From the NCBI GenBank assembly GCA_037176845.1, contig JAYKXP010000012.1, forward strand, positions 806,001-870,000: a stretch of DNA of 64,000 bases, in the 5' to 3' direction. This DNA is from Paramarasmius palmivorus. Lineage: Eukaryota > Basidiomycota > Agaricomycetes > Agaricales > Marasmiaceae. The position numbers and the translations under genes are program-made. Position 1 is the first letter of the stretch. Each line of letters starts with the position of its first letter. Below, one piece after another: positions 36,482 through 47,600 of this stretch. Below the pieces are notes generated by a model. It was not told where the DNA came from. It searched no databases and saw only the letters and a program-made list of their open reading frames with translations.

Positions 36482-37538
36482 ATTGCATGTTTTTGTAAAA
36501 GTATCGGTACATCTGGTGAACAACATTGCACTGGAACCGCTCCTCTCCTCTATCAATCATCTCACTAAATGCCTTGCATAAGGATACACCATCCTTCTTC
36601 CAATGATTCGTCCGAATGACTTCAATCAAAAAAGACTAGAAATGGAAAGTGAGTACGATGTCAATTGGGCTTTTACTTTCTGACTTACTTGTGAAGCTCG
36701 GCTCAGATGGACACCCGTCACCGCATTCCGTGAGTTACAACACCAGCCCTCGGTACTTAAACCTTGTCAGCATGGCTTTCAGTATAAATAGGTGAGTAAC
36801 GGTACCTCAGTGTTGCCATGAGCCCCTTGAAAAGCTTCACTAGCATGTCCTCCACATTGTCATGGGCATTATCCAGAAGCTTTCCCAACAGATACTTGCG
36901 TTCAGGAATCACATCGCAGGCCATGGATCTGAACATCAAGAAGAGGGTGATCACTTCTGGGTCCTCTACCCAGTGAAAGGGCAGGTTTGCAGAGAGTGTC
37001 GCACGTAGGAATTGGGCAAGAAGTTGGGGGATTTGGTCGGCCGTGAATGGTATGTCGAGTCCTTTGAAAGGCTTTAACTCCGTCTGTTTTAAAATTTTTT
37101 CCGCTGTCTCCTCTAGCCTTCGCTTCTTCAAACACTCGGCCTCATCATCACTATCATCGTTGGCACCTAACACCCTTTTCCCATTGGATTTTGAAGGAAC
37201 CTCACGCTCCGCAACCTTTTTCGCAGCCTTTGTCACATGAAGACATTTTTTCAAGTGAGCGGCCATCGCAGTTTTTTCTCCAAGGACCGACTTTGTTTTT
37301 GCAATAGCTATAGCCCTAGGTCAGTCTCGCAAATCATCTGGGAACTGGCACGCTAGTACTCACCATCGTTGAACCAGGTCTCTGCCTTCATCAATTCATC
37401 AGTCACATCCACATTGATCGGTGCATCAGCAGGGCGGTGTTGTTTGAGACATTCGTAGCAGTAAGCCTTGTACTGAGAAGAGTTTTGCTTCTCTCCTTGG
37501 TGGAAATACACCCATAGTGGTCCTTTAGTGGGCGGCAT
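36480..37538 (-). pseudogene. hAT-family transposase, N-terminal part only (truncated)
   Basis: Four exons by GT-AG introns: 37538-37364, 37307-36806, 36755-36689 and 36635-36480, giving 299 aa. A BED-type zinc finger is visible (Cys27-x2-Cys30, then His76-x3-Cys80) with Trp and aromatic residues before it. A conserved fungal hAT stretch follows (FLRATLSANLPFHWVEDPE) and then the start of the catalytic domain. The position where hAT enzymes carry the first catalytic Asp (D-x-W) reads TEGW, so Glu replaces Asp. The frame ends at a TAG (36482-36480) exactly at the end of palindrome 2; the rest of the RNase H-like fold, the insertion domain and the dimerisation region are missing. It cannot be active. 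Splice joins are inferred but each restores a family-like sequence. Confidence 0.8.
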
Positions 37539-37723
37539 ACTGGATGTTGTGTGATTTCGCGGCACCTCAATGGTGCATCAAGAAATTTTGGTCTTGTCAC
37601 GTGAAAGTTATTTATTAGGGCCTAATTAACGCTTTGAATACAAAAAATTATCGTTAACCCTTCACTTAAGAACGTTGTTAGGTCCTAAACCTAATTAGGT
37701 ATTAGGGCCTAAGTCCAACACTG
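36480..37723 (-). mobile_element. Truncated hAT DNA transposon inserted in a gypsy gag
   Basis: The 5' end on the minus strand reads CAGTGTTGGACTTAGGCCC starting at 37723, a typical hAT terminus. It interrupts the gypsy gag frame at this point. The 3' half and second terminus are missing because palindrome 2 begins at 36481. The 8 bases next to the terminus (37724-37731) would be the target duplication, but the partner copy is not in view. The stretch 37566-37722 is non-coding and holds repeated TAGGGCCTAA words, as hAT subterminal regions often do. Confidence 0.75.
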
Positions 37724-38772
37724 CGATCGCCTAGGCGATGTCTGAGGATGTCGTGCTGAAACCACTTGGCAGCGTTGCCACGGAGGAAGGAAAGTGCGAA
37801 CCGGATTTTGGCGGGAGAGTTGCAGAAGATATCCGGCTGGTCATTGAAATGTAGGGTGAGGGACGCACACCAGGGTTTAAGTTGTTTCGGGTTACTACCG
37901 TCGAAAGTATCGGGATCCTTGAGTTTGGACTTAGCGCGAGGCTTGTCCCGAGGAGCGCTCATGACGCGCGCCGTGAGGGCAGTGAGCAACCTAGTAATGT
38001 CAGCGAAGGTGTCGAAGTGATCATCGTCCTCAGGAGGATTCCTCGGTGGACTCGGACCACCAGGAGGAGGACCAGGAGGAGGAGGTGGACCACCAGGAGG
38101 ACCCCCGCCGCCACCGCCAGGATCGCTCCCATCATCATCGTCGCCAGAACCGTCTCCATCATCACCCAGAGGTAAATCAGGGTCCTGTCCTTGGGGTAAG
38201 TCTGTTGCTTCGCCCTCGTCTCCGGCGGCATTGTTGTTCCCACCGCCCGCCTCACCTGAGACGTTCGGATGAGTAACTCTGCCAGCTGCACCAGAGCCTT
38301 CTCCGTGCCCGCTTCGTCTCCTGGGTTCCGGTGTACGAGGCCCGGAAGCACTCGTTCTTGCAGGAGAGACTAAGGGAGCAGGAGGATTAGAGGATAGGGA
38401 ATAATGATTAACAGAATCGGCCGACAAGTACGATTGTCACTTGCAGCGTGAAGTAGATTGTAGGAGGTGGGCTGTGATGGAGCCTTCCTCGAGGATGCGT
38501 TGGAGATCTGCATCAGTCTGAGGCTCCTCCAGCAACTCGTTACAGAGTGAGTCGATAATGAGGTCGCCCTGCGTTACGAAGATATTAGCTTTGCATGCAG
38601 CTCGCGTGACCTTTCCGATTGCAGCAGGGATGCCTTGAGCTCGGCGATTAGCTCAGTCATCACGCGAGGTTGACTTGTGGGATGTGGGTTTCATGGTGAG
38701 AGTAGTAACAGGGATTTCGTTGCGATATTTGAAGTCGACGTGTGGACGATAGTTGAAGTCGGTATGGGACAT
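37724..38772 (-). pseudogene. Gypsy retrotransposon gag, decayed and interrupted
   Basis: An ATG at 38772 opens a 39-codon frame closed by TGA near 38653; gag-like reading then continues through frame changes and another TGA around 38436. The longest clean part, about 38427-37724, is Pro/Gly/Asp-rich and then shows a retrotransposon gag core with [13 protein letters not shown] and [12 protein letters not shown], the capsid-type motif. The homology stops where the hAT terminus begins at 37723. Protease, reverse transcriptase and integrase are absent from the window. Non-functional. Confidence 0.8.
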
Positions 38773-38786
38773 AGAGCAACAGTTCG

Positions 38787-38797
38787 AAGTAGAAAAT
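38787..38797 (-). promoter_or_regulatory. Self-priming site of the gypsy element
   Basis: ATTTTCTACTT on the minus strand, two bases after the LTR end. It is perfectly complementary to AAGTAGAAAAT at 39059-39049 inside the LTR, which begins 33 bases after the TATA box and so should be the 5' end of the element RNA. This is the arrangement of the Tf1/sushi group, in which the RNA folds back and its first 11 bases prime reverse transcription without a tRNA. Confidence 0.82.
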
Positions 38798-38799
38798 AC

Positions 38800-39321
38800 T
38801 GTTAGGACTATGCAAGAAGAGAGCAAGAGGGCACGGCCGACGACGGACGGAACGTCGTACGAGGAGAAGACTGTGCGAGGAGAGTTATCGCTGAAGCTAT
38901 CGGCAACAGCACTGATGCACTATGCAGGATGAGAGCATACGAGGGAGATGCCCCATATGGAGAGTAAGATATAGAGACAGCAGAGACCAAGTGTCTCGGC
39001 CGTAGAGCAAGAGGATGATAGAGATGAGAGTAGCAGAGAACAACGTTAATTTTCTACTTGAGTTACTCAGTCTAATACATCTAGGTTATATACTATGGAT
39101 ATACGCGGGCGCATGGGTATCATGTGTAGTCCACGAGGTATATGTGTCAAGAAGGCACAAGCAAGAAACAGATATTAATAGCAACGTGGAATATGATAGC
39201 GAGATGAAACGGAGATGAAGATGTCGGGCCGAGTACGACGTACGAAGCACATGAGGTCGGATGAGTGGATGAGTTGGCCATCGTCAGATGAGATCCCGTC
39301 CAAAGTCGTACGGATGTAACA
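38800..39321 (-). repeat. 5' LTR of a Tf1/sushi-type gypsy element
   Basis: On the minus strand this 522-bp segment starts TGTTACATCC and ends CCTAACA, giving perfect TGTTA/TAACA inverted ends. It contains a TATATAA box, a predicted RNA start 33 bases later, and is followed by a self-priming site and a gag. ATGTA (39322-39326) would be the outer target duplication. The 3' LTR is not in the window. Confidence 0.78.
39086..39092 (-). promoter_or_regulatory. TATA box in the gypsy LTR
   Basis: TATATAA on the minus strand. Its distance of 33 bases to the AAGTAGAAAAT word supports that word as the transcript start. Confidence 0.7.
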
Positions 39322-39369
39322 ATGTACCATGATCCACTAATATAACCACCTAAAACACCTTCTGTCCAA

Positions 39370-39402
39370 TGACTAGCTATTCAGGGCTCATACTAGTCCT
39401 TC
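39370..39402 (+). repeat. 33-bp dispersed repeat, copy 2
   Basis: Identical to 23202-23234 in the same orientation, 16 kb apart, and followed by further weak similarity. Confidence 0.85.
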
Positions 39403-39605
39403 TATAACTATTATGGGTTTATGCAACAATGATAAAGTGCAAAACTAGCATATCTGCATTTGAAAATGAAGTGATTAAAGTCAGGTGTGTCACTGGATCA
39501 TGGGATATGTTGGACTGGATCATGGGATATGTCGGACATCGCAGTCTTAAAAGATGGGCATCTGATCAGACGAGCATAGGAAAAGAAGTGCTGTCATCAT
39601 GTGAC

Positions 39606-39645
39606 TGTCTGAAAAGACACGTTGCCGATGTTGTCTTTTCAGACA
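39606..39645. repeat. Perfect 14-base hairpin
   Basis: TGTCTGAAAAGACA pairs with TGTCTTTTCAGACA across a 12-base loop. Possibly the tip of a small inverted-repeat element; no poly-T tract or flanking gene end suggests a terminator. Confidence 0.8.
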
Positions 39646-39870
39646 ACCTTAATCCCCATGATATTCCTTGTTTTCCCTCTATTCATTACTTTCCCTCTGC
39701 CCATTACTTCTCTCCATTACTTTCCTTCCGTAGCTTGATGCTTTACATTGCTAATCTTCACGTCAGGTTAGAAACCTGGAGCAGGAAGGGAACCCAAAAT
39801 GGTATGATGCATCACATAAATCCATGTCTGATCAGATTGATTTGGGTCCAAAGGCTTCAAGCAGCAGCCA

Positions 39871-40798
39871 ATTGAGAGGACCTGTCTGACAGACGGATGT
39901 CTAGGATACCTAGGTGTTCTTTTCAGAGGGCTACATTTACTGTTGCTATTCCCAATTCAAGACCAAACCCATATGAACCTTTAATCCTTTGAAGTTCTGA
40001 AAGTGCCAATCCAACTGTTGCAGCAAGCTGCTGGTCGAGAAGTTGTCTGCCTTATACATCTTGAGGGATTGCTATCCTATCCTTCCACACTGATTGTCCA
40101 ACTTGAGTACAGAAAGAAAATGTAGAACAACAAAACATACCCATGTCTTAGTTAGTTCATGAAGCACTTCAGCAGCTGTTGGGCGCAAATCACTAGTGAA
40201 TGCTCCCAAGGTGTATTGTTTGTAGCTCTTGGTATATCCCAAAACATTCAAAGCAGCTGGTAGCCTGAGGTAAACATTAACCTCAACATACTCAGTTACT
40301 CAAGGAGCCAAATGGGACACACCCAAGTAAGACCTGCTTGTAAAAGTATAGGCCAAGGGTGAGCAGGTGTGGCTTCATATTGGGTTTCTGCTTGGGCTGA
40401 TTGCTGTATTTCTCCAAGCTGTTCATTGGCCCCAGTACATGAGCCAATACCAGAGAATACAACATAGACAATGAACTTTAAACTATCTCTCTCTAAACCC
40501 AGAATTGAGAATCAGAGACAAGAAAAATGAAGCTGCCCACATCCTCAAGTCCACAGTACTGATAAACCTCTGTATATGAAAAAGATATCAACAACTACAA
40601 AAGGAACAGCCAGCTGAACAACTTGCCTATCTGCAGCTTCATTAAAACAACACCTGGTTGTATTTGAGGCACCTCATTATGTGGAAGTGTAATTAACTCA
40701 GCACACAGAGTATTCAAGCTCTGATATGCCTTGGCTCCTGGAGTCTGATAGGATTTGTACACAACAGTAATCTCAAGAGGATTGTGAAGAGTGGCCAT
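39871..40798 (-). pseudogene. Decayed copy of an unrecognised multi-exon gene
   Basis: Related to blocks near 50.96-51.31 kb and 55.3-55.6 kb on the same strand. From an ATG at 40798 a first open part (about 55 codons) ends near a possible donor. Later exon-like pieces include one near 40250-40120 containing RPTAAEVLHEL and one near 40020-39925, each ending at stops or intron-like sites. The RPTAAEVLHEL block is shared with the 51.1-kb copy, and 33 bases of DNA are identical (40154-40186 and 51099-51131). RPTAxEVL occurs at the end of protein kinases, but no other kinase motif is seen, so I name no function. Several stops between blocks suggest decay. Confidence 0.45.
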
Positions 40799-41005
40799 GC
40801 TGCACCATCCAGGGAGGAACAGGATTTAGATGATGTTGAGATGTCTGAGGGCTACAATAACATAGATCTTGACCAAAGTAATGATGAGTCAGTTGAGGAT
40901 GCTGGTAAGGGGAAAGAGCAGGTTGAGGATGAGGGTTTTAGTTTTATTGATTATGTCAAGTTTTCCTTTCCTTCTAGCAAAGACAACAAGGATGAATCTG
41001 AGTGA
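40784..41005 (+). CDS. Small acidic open frame, unrecognised
   Basis: 73 codons, very rich in Asp, Glu, Ser and Lys, ATG-started, ending in TGA. It has a plausible coding look but no motif or neighbour to support it. It overlaps the start of the decayed gene on the other strand by 15 bases. Confidence 0.25.
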   Translation: MKSGHAAPSREEQDLDDVEMSEGYNNIDLDQSNDESVEDAGKGKEQVEDEGFSFIDYVKFSFPSSKDNKDESE

Positions 41006-41038
41006 TGGCATTGTGTATGTATTTTGCATAGTAATGTT

Positions 41039-44000
41039 TTATACTATATTTGCACTCTTCCATTGTACCTCTACAAGTCCATAGATTCCCCACAATTGAC
41101 AATTGTTGGGTGCTTCAATTGTAATCTCCCTAACACCTTCCTGCACCACAGAAAACACAAACACAACATCCTGTAGCTTATCCTTTCCTTTCTCTTGACC
41201 TGTAAAGACTTTCTGTGTCTTGATAGCTGGTCTTCTATCCACATCCAACTTCAGAGTTGCCTGAAGCTCGATTTCCTGGTCATGTCTGTTATGTACAGAT
41301 AACATAACAGTAACCTCTCCTCCACTTGGTGCATAAAACAACACTAGGGCTCTTCCTGTATTCCATAATTGAATGTAATCTCCTTTAGCTTGGACATCCA
41401 TACCATAATAGCCCTCAAATCCCACCCAATACATAAAACCTGACCCCTTTTCCACACTATTCTTCCATGCCTCCTGATTTGTAAGAATTGCCTTGCAATG
41501 TGGCTCTTCACAGGATTCTCCTGGCCTATGGCACCATAATCCAGCAAGACAGAGAATGTTTGGGTGTTTAATGATGTGGTCAGTGAGTGCTGATTTGAGG
41601 TCAGATGAGTTGGAGTCAAAGGATCGAAGGATGAGGGTTGTTGTATAGGTTGTATTTTGGTTGGGATATATAATGGAGGAGAGATGTTCTCTAAAGGATT
41701 TCTTATTCATATAGAATAGAGATATTTCAAAGGCACAGAGATTTTCCATCCTTTGAATATATGGAATTGCTGAGAAGCTGTTGATAGCAATGTAGGGTAC
41801 TGTATTGGATGGTGGAGCAGCAGGCATGTATTCAAGTGCAAGCGATAAATGGTAGAGGCACTCCTCTTGTAGAGTCTTGCTATCAGAACAGGGAATATCA
41901 CTGATAATCATGTTATGTAGAGAAGCAGGTAAAAGATGGGTGCCTAGCTTCATTATTGAATCTGCTCAGCTAAAATGAAGGTTATGGATATTATGATAAT
42001 GCTGTTTGACTTTCTGATGGATATTGTCTGTTGATCTAGGATTCCTAAGCCTTTGCAAGGTATCTAGCAGATGATCCCATGTCTTCCTGAGTTGTACATG
42101 CCTTGACTCTGATAGCTCCTGTGGCTGTGCCTCAGAAGGGATAGAATCTGGGCTGCTCCATTCTACATATTTCTGGTATCGCTGTAGTGCACCTGTTCTC
42201 TGCCTTTCCATGCGAGTTTCCATTGCACGAGAACATTCAGGATAGAGCTGCAGTCTCAGCTTACTATCCTGTTCCCGGATTTCCAAAAAATCAAGTTCCT
42301 GACCCCAAATGTATACTTCAAGGACAGTGATCTCGAATATCAAGAATATTTCATAATGAAAATCAACAATAGACCGATCCTGAGACACAGTATCAGTATC
42401 TGAATGCTGGTCCATGGAATGTCGATCTAGGATATGTGTGTATGTATAATCCCATAATTGACGTAGGCCAATGTATTTGGTGTCATGGGATGATAATAAA
42501 GCATGGGGGGTAACAGTAGTGGGGTTGTTTGTTTGAGCATTAAGGTTCCATGTCAGGTGTACAAGGTTCTTCTGCTCAAGACTCGATATCCGGACACACA
42601 GACTCTGAGCATGATTTATCACTTCTGTGAATAGTGGACTCTGTAGAAATCCATCATTCTCTTGGACCATCATCATATCTGCAAGCAGAACTTGATGATA
42701 AGAAGAGCTGCCCTGTGTGTCCTTCTTCTCTAACTTTGATGAGAAGACAGTGATTGAATCCTTCAAGTTGCTGTCCTTACAGCAAAGGAATGTAAATGAA
42801 CGTGAATCTGAGAGAAGCACTGTGACACAGAGTTCTTTGTACATCATGGAATCATCACTGGAACCACCTCTTGATGTAGGTTGTTTTTGACAGGGAAGCA
42901 ATGCATAATAGAGTGTGATTGCATTTGCTCCAAGCTGTTGAATAGGCCCAATCCATGATGTTGCCATTGCAAAGAATTCTGCTTCACTGAAAACAGTGAA
43001 TGGCTTTGGAGAAGATAGCTTCTCTACAAAGCCAAGTTCTGCACTGTCATATGGTGATGTGATAAGGGGATAATAGGAATCTTGTGAATTATGAAGTTTG
43101 AGCTTCATAGTCAGCCCTGTACTCTCGTCCCATGATGGGTTTGACCCCCACAGCACCATCCGAAGCAGAGAGAGAAAGGCCTCCATCCCAAACCAAATAT
43201 AAGGACCAGCTGGAGCATCACTGTTTTTGACAATGCTGAAGCAGCCAACATATCCAACAATAATCATTGCCATGCCAGTAGCAATCAAGAGCTGGTAGGT
43301 GATGAGCAGTGGGTTGATGGCTAGCAGGTGCTCAAGTGACTTGTGTGTGTCTTCTGGGATTTCTTCTTGAGCTTCCTCCAAGCTTGTAGAGACAAGGTGC
43401 TCACAGACACGCTGCTCTAGTAGTAACACTTTTTGCCCATGTGTCTCCTCAAGCACACCAGTCTTCTTGTATCTGACTTTCATCCATTCTAGGCTTGTGT
43501 TTGTGATGTGATGTATTCGAAGCTGTAATGCTAATTGAATACATACAGCACATAAAAATGAGCCAAAGGAACGGAGGATAGGATAAATCCACAATAAGGG
43601 ATTATTCCACTGGCAGCTGGCAAGGTAGATGTAGGGGGTGATGCTGAGGATTGCACATAGGAAAGATGCAAGTATTAACAATACATTCCATGGCATTAGA
43701 TACTAACAAGAGAAGGATCATGAGACTGCATACAGTAGGCCAATGTAGAACATACCATTCTGATTATATGGGGAATCTGGAAACCTATAAACCTCTTCAC
43801 TGCCCCCTTGACATTATGAACAACTTCATGATACTCTCGTTCCCAAAGATCTGAAGTTACAAACCCCCAATAGTGCTATATCCAGTATTAATGCACCATC
43901 AGCAAAGGAGATACACCTCACTTACCAAAAAGGGTTGACCACCATCTCTCCAGTTCCATGTGTTCCATTGCTCTAGCACTGCTGCTACATCATATTCTCT

Positions 44001-44417
44001 CTCTGAGCATCTCCACCCCGACCATTCAAACCCTGAAATTAAGTTTGGATCATTGATATGCTGCTCCTCAAGCAGCTTCTTCAGCTTGACCTCTGCACCA
44101 TATAGCCCAGTGTCTTTGTCTATTGTCACCATTGACGTGACAGACCCAGCTGTACTGAAACCTGCATTGTCTAACCACTGGCCTCCATAGAACCTGCGGT
44201 GCGTGATAGTCCCCACACACGTTGCAAAGGCTGCCTTGGCACTTCCGAGGCTACCAAATAGCGACAGGTTGGAGGCAGCAGCGTATAGGTAGCCCTTTTC
44301 AAGAGCGGAGCCAACATGACACTCGACTTGTTCAGTTCCAAGAAGGGGAAGAAGGGCAGAGACGTCTTGGATGCCATTGGCAAGGGTGGTGCCAATGTTT
44401 TCTGGCATATTGGACAT
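41039..44417 (-). CDS. Membrane protein of unknown function, copy 1, split by one in-frame TGA
   Basis: Exon 1 44417-43926 (164 codons), exon 2 43875-43756 (40 codons), exon 3 from 43702; all introns are GT-AG and phase 0. Exon 1 encodes a soluble-looking N-terminal domain with a central Gly/Ala-rich hydrophobic stretch. Exon 3 opens with two hydrophobic segments (NVLLILASFLCAILSIT, then FGSFLCAVCIQLALQL) and a third about 130 residues further (LLIATGMAMIIVGYVG), so three likely membrane spans followed by a long cytosolic or luminal part. A TGA at 41968-41966 closes the frame, but the same frame reopens at once and runs to 41039 with a beta-rich C-terminal region. If read through, the protein would be about 1090 aa. 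A nonsense mutation, an unrecognised intron or two genes are all possible. It is paralogous to 62293-64000. I do not recognise a named family. Confidence 0.78.
41966..41968 (-). other. In-frame TGA separating two long open stretches
   Basis: The stop after 578 exon-3 codons and the ATG-led 304-codon frame at 41953 share the same reading frame, with only four codons between. An acceptor-like TTTTAG precedes the TGA but would not remove it. A later CAG acceptor would remove it, but I found no good donor in the matching phase. Confidence 0.7.
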
Positions 44418-44665
44418 TGTGAGATGAAGCAAAGACAACAAAGAGCAAGGATGTAACAATAGCTCCTCTCCTGAACAAAATGGCGACTGCGAGTGAATAA
44501 AATGGATTGTGGATGGAAAGGAAGTGGGGGTTGATGGGGATTGCAAGGAGAGCAGTCGCACAGATGTCAGACGCATGCAGGTTCTTCATATATGGCTGCG
44601 ATTGTGCTTCTATTCGGATGCCAACACAGCCAGAATTCAATGAGCACCCCAAAATCAACGGATGG
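44418..44665 (-). promoter_or_regulatory. Duplicated upstream region of membrane-protein copy 1
   Basis: Read on the minus strand it matches 62040-62292 with scattered differences, including TGATTTTGGGGTGCTCA near the outer edge. It should hold the promoter and 5' UTR; no clear TATA box was found. Confidence 0.65.
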
Positions 44666-47600
44666 GCTCAGCATCAAGATGCTACCCACTGGTAGACAGA
44701 TTCAGGACAGCTTTACTAACAAAACTCGTTGCTCATATGTAACGATGAAACAAAAGTTGTCAGAATGCCTTTGCCTGTGCGTGAGTACTATTTGTAACCC
44801 AAAACAGCTTGATAACTCGCACAGATACATTGAAAAGATGTACGCTCAATCCAAGTGAACCCTTTCATATCCTTGGGTGTTTGATGAGCTCTGCCTGAGA
44901 TTTCCTCTTTTGAATGTTGCCCTTGAGACGTCGAAAGATGCAAAGGGTGCGATGTCATCGAGGAACCATGATGGGTGGAGAAAAGGCGGAGAGATGACCG
45001 TGATGGTCTCGAAGGAAGTGCATCAGTGATCAAGCAACGACGCGTCTGTTGTTCTTACTGATCACCATCACCATCACCATGTTCCACCCAGATCGTTCTC
45101 TGCTCCTCAGTCTGCCTTTGTAATCCCAATTCACCATTTAGTGCTGCCTAAGGACTGGTCAATGGTACGTCTTCGTCACTCTCGATGCTGGCGGACTCAC
45201 CTAATACCCATCCTGCAGACTCCCAACACAGCATCCTAGGCTTGTTTCTTCCCTCAAACAGGTATTCCGGTTCCCTCAATCAAGATCCATCATTGACCCA
45301 CCGCCATTCTGTCATCCACTCTCCACCAAGCACATTTCGGTGCCGTGGTACAACAACACCTCAGCAGCTCTCCATATTCGATGCCGTGCCTACTTTCCAT
45401 CCTTACTCTCAGGACAAGATCAAGCAGTAGAGATCCACAATTCGCTTACATTGGCATCGGGCTATGAGAGAGGAGGAGATTTGGTTGGAACGACTAGTTG
45501 AAAACAGGCACGCTCCGATCACCTGCGGCTCTCACACCAAGGGCTTCCAACGCTGTATCATCCTCAACTTCGACCAACACGGCAATGAACCGTTCTTACG
45601 ACACGAAACTCTCTCCGCTATCCTCAAGAGCCAGATGGAAAGCAAAGCCGGGTCGAATGCGGGTATCGTTGATAATGGTACAGTGGGTTTTCGCTACTGT
45701 ATCTTTCGGTTTAACGACGGTGCTCACGCAGATTGTAGGACATCCCGCAGCATACAAAGTCTGTGCATCATGGAGAGTACTGTGAGGTGCTGTACATATA
45801 GCTGTGAGTTTACCTTTGATTTTTCCCGTTGAACTGGGTCGCTCATAGTCACCAGATACAGTATACACACTTGGCATCGACGACAAATTCACTCTAGAAG
45901 ACCGAAGACATGTACAGGACGTGTTCAATACGGTACCAGCAGCCTATATCGTCGGCTAGGATGGGCAGCTTCTGGACGAAGAGATACTCTCAGGCTTGCA
46001 AGTTCCCCAGTCGTTTCTCCTCTCGATACCTGCGCAAAGTTACTCTAGACCAAAGAGATCGCAGCTGTCGGTAGCACGGACACTACTGGGCTCGAACATG
46101 TGAATAGTTTTCATCTCCTTATCATTTCACTCCTTGCTCATCCTCATGATGCCTAGTTCAACGCCAGCTCTTTCTCTACAACACATTCACTCGCTCCGCA
46201 TTCGAGGGCGGCAGCTCAGCAAAATTGGATATGACACAGTGCAGCAACCGCCGATCCGAAACCAGGATAGCATCAACCCAAGCATGCGGACGACCATCTA
46301 GCGCTCCACGTTCCACATCGACTCGTACCGGAACCGTTGCACCCCTTCAACCTCTGCCTTTGCCAGCTGGCAGTACAATTCATTAGGCCAGAAGTTGGTC
46401 TCAATCTCCAGTACGGTAACGGGTTCTTCCAGCGGCTTTCAATGCTGACGAAGACTCTAGTTCTCATACCATTCATCCAAGAACCAAGATCGCGGTAGTG
46501 TTGCCAGTGCTTTTCGGTCCAAAGGTCGGAGTTCATCTGGTAATCTTGCCTTTGATAAGGTAGCTCCAAGTAGCCAGCCAGCATCGTCGGTTCTGGCTCA
46601 ACAATGAAGGCTGTCCAGTTTTGGTCTCTTGAGTATGTTGTTGTCATCTCGTTCTGCTCCATTTTTGTTCTGACTTCAACTTCTTCTCAGGTACCAACGA
46701 TTGTTGCTACTAGAGCTTGTTCAAAGCTGCAACTTGAAAGGGCAGAGCAGGTTCCGTGTAGGCTCGTGGTTGGATACACAACGGACAGATGTACATGTTA
46801 GAAAGAGCATCGAGGCATGCTTTGCTATTCTGCCTGGTATATCAATCGCCGATCATGATTATACTCTACAGGTTCGAAGAACACGTCTTTGCAATAAATC
46901 CGCACCAGAACCCCTCACTCTCGCTCTCGGCCAAATCCACTTTCAGCATTCCGAACGCAAAGAAAGAACCGAGATTCCATCTTCCTCGATCTTCATGTGT
47001 TCGTATCCAGCACGAGGCACCCAAAGGGTCGAGGAGATAGCGAGAACAAGGGTTTCTGTACATGTAGACGTCGACGTTGAGGTGCCATGTACAATGTTCT
47101 ACAACTGTAATGCGATGATGCCATCTGGTATCCACTCTAGAATGGTCAGCTTCCAGCTTTTGATGTCGATTTAGCGTAGGGCGGACAAATAGTATCAGTG
47201 GAAACCTATCGCGTAGCCGCCAATCCAAAAGACAGGCTACATCGATATTCAGTACGAGAAACGCAGATAGAACTGGAAGTGGACGTACCCGTGAAGTTGT
47301 TCGTGTTGCGAGTCAAAGCTTTATGAATATTGGGGCTCCTTGATCGTATCCTGGTCTGGGAGAGTGTGAGTAGGTCATGTAAAACTGGACAGAAGGAATA
47401 GACGCACCTTTGGTATTCAATAGCAAAGTTGGATGAGGTTGGAGAACGCACGACATGGTTTGCTGAAGGTATTCCACCCCGTCGAGCTCTCCGGTGCGCT
47501 TTTTGTTTCTGATAAGGATACACAGTTGCCATACATGACCGTTATGAGACTTCTGAGAGACCAATTCATGTCATAGTGTGAGCTCAAGCCTCACAACTTC

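Larger units (their letters stand above)
39322..39870. other. Short repeats between the gypsy LTR and a decayed gene
   Basis: Holds the second 33-bp dispersed repeat (39370-39402), a 22-bp tandem duplication (39492-39513 and 39514-39535, one difference) and a 14-base hairpin (39606-39645). Frames here are not recognised. Confidence 0.6.

Noticed and set aside
34562..36531. Identical 142- and 221-codon frames on opposite strands
   Set aside because: They are the same sequence in the two arms of palindrome 2, and the antisense of each arm is also open, so this is not evidence for a protein.
39606..39645. Transcription terminator
   Set aside because: The hairpin has no adjacent gene end or T tract, and hairpin terminators are not expected in a fungal nuclear genome.
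40154..40186. Protein kinase annotation from the RPTAAEVLHEL block
   Set aside because: No glycine loop, HRD or DFG motif is seen in any frame nearby, so the match to a kinase tail is too weak.
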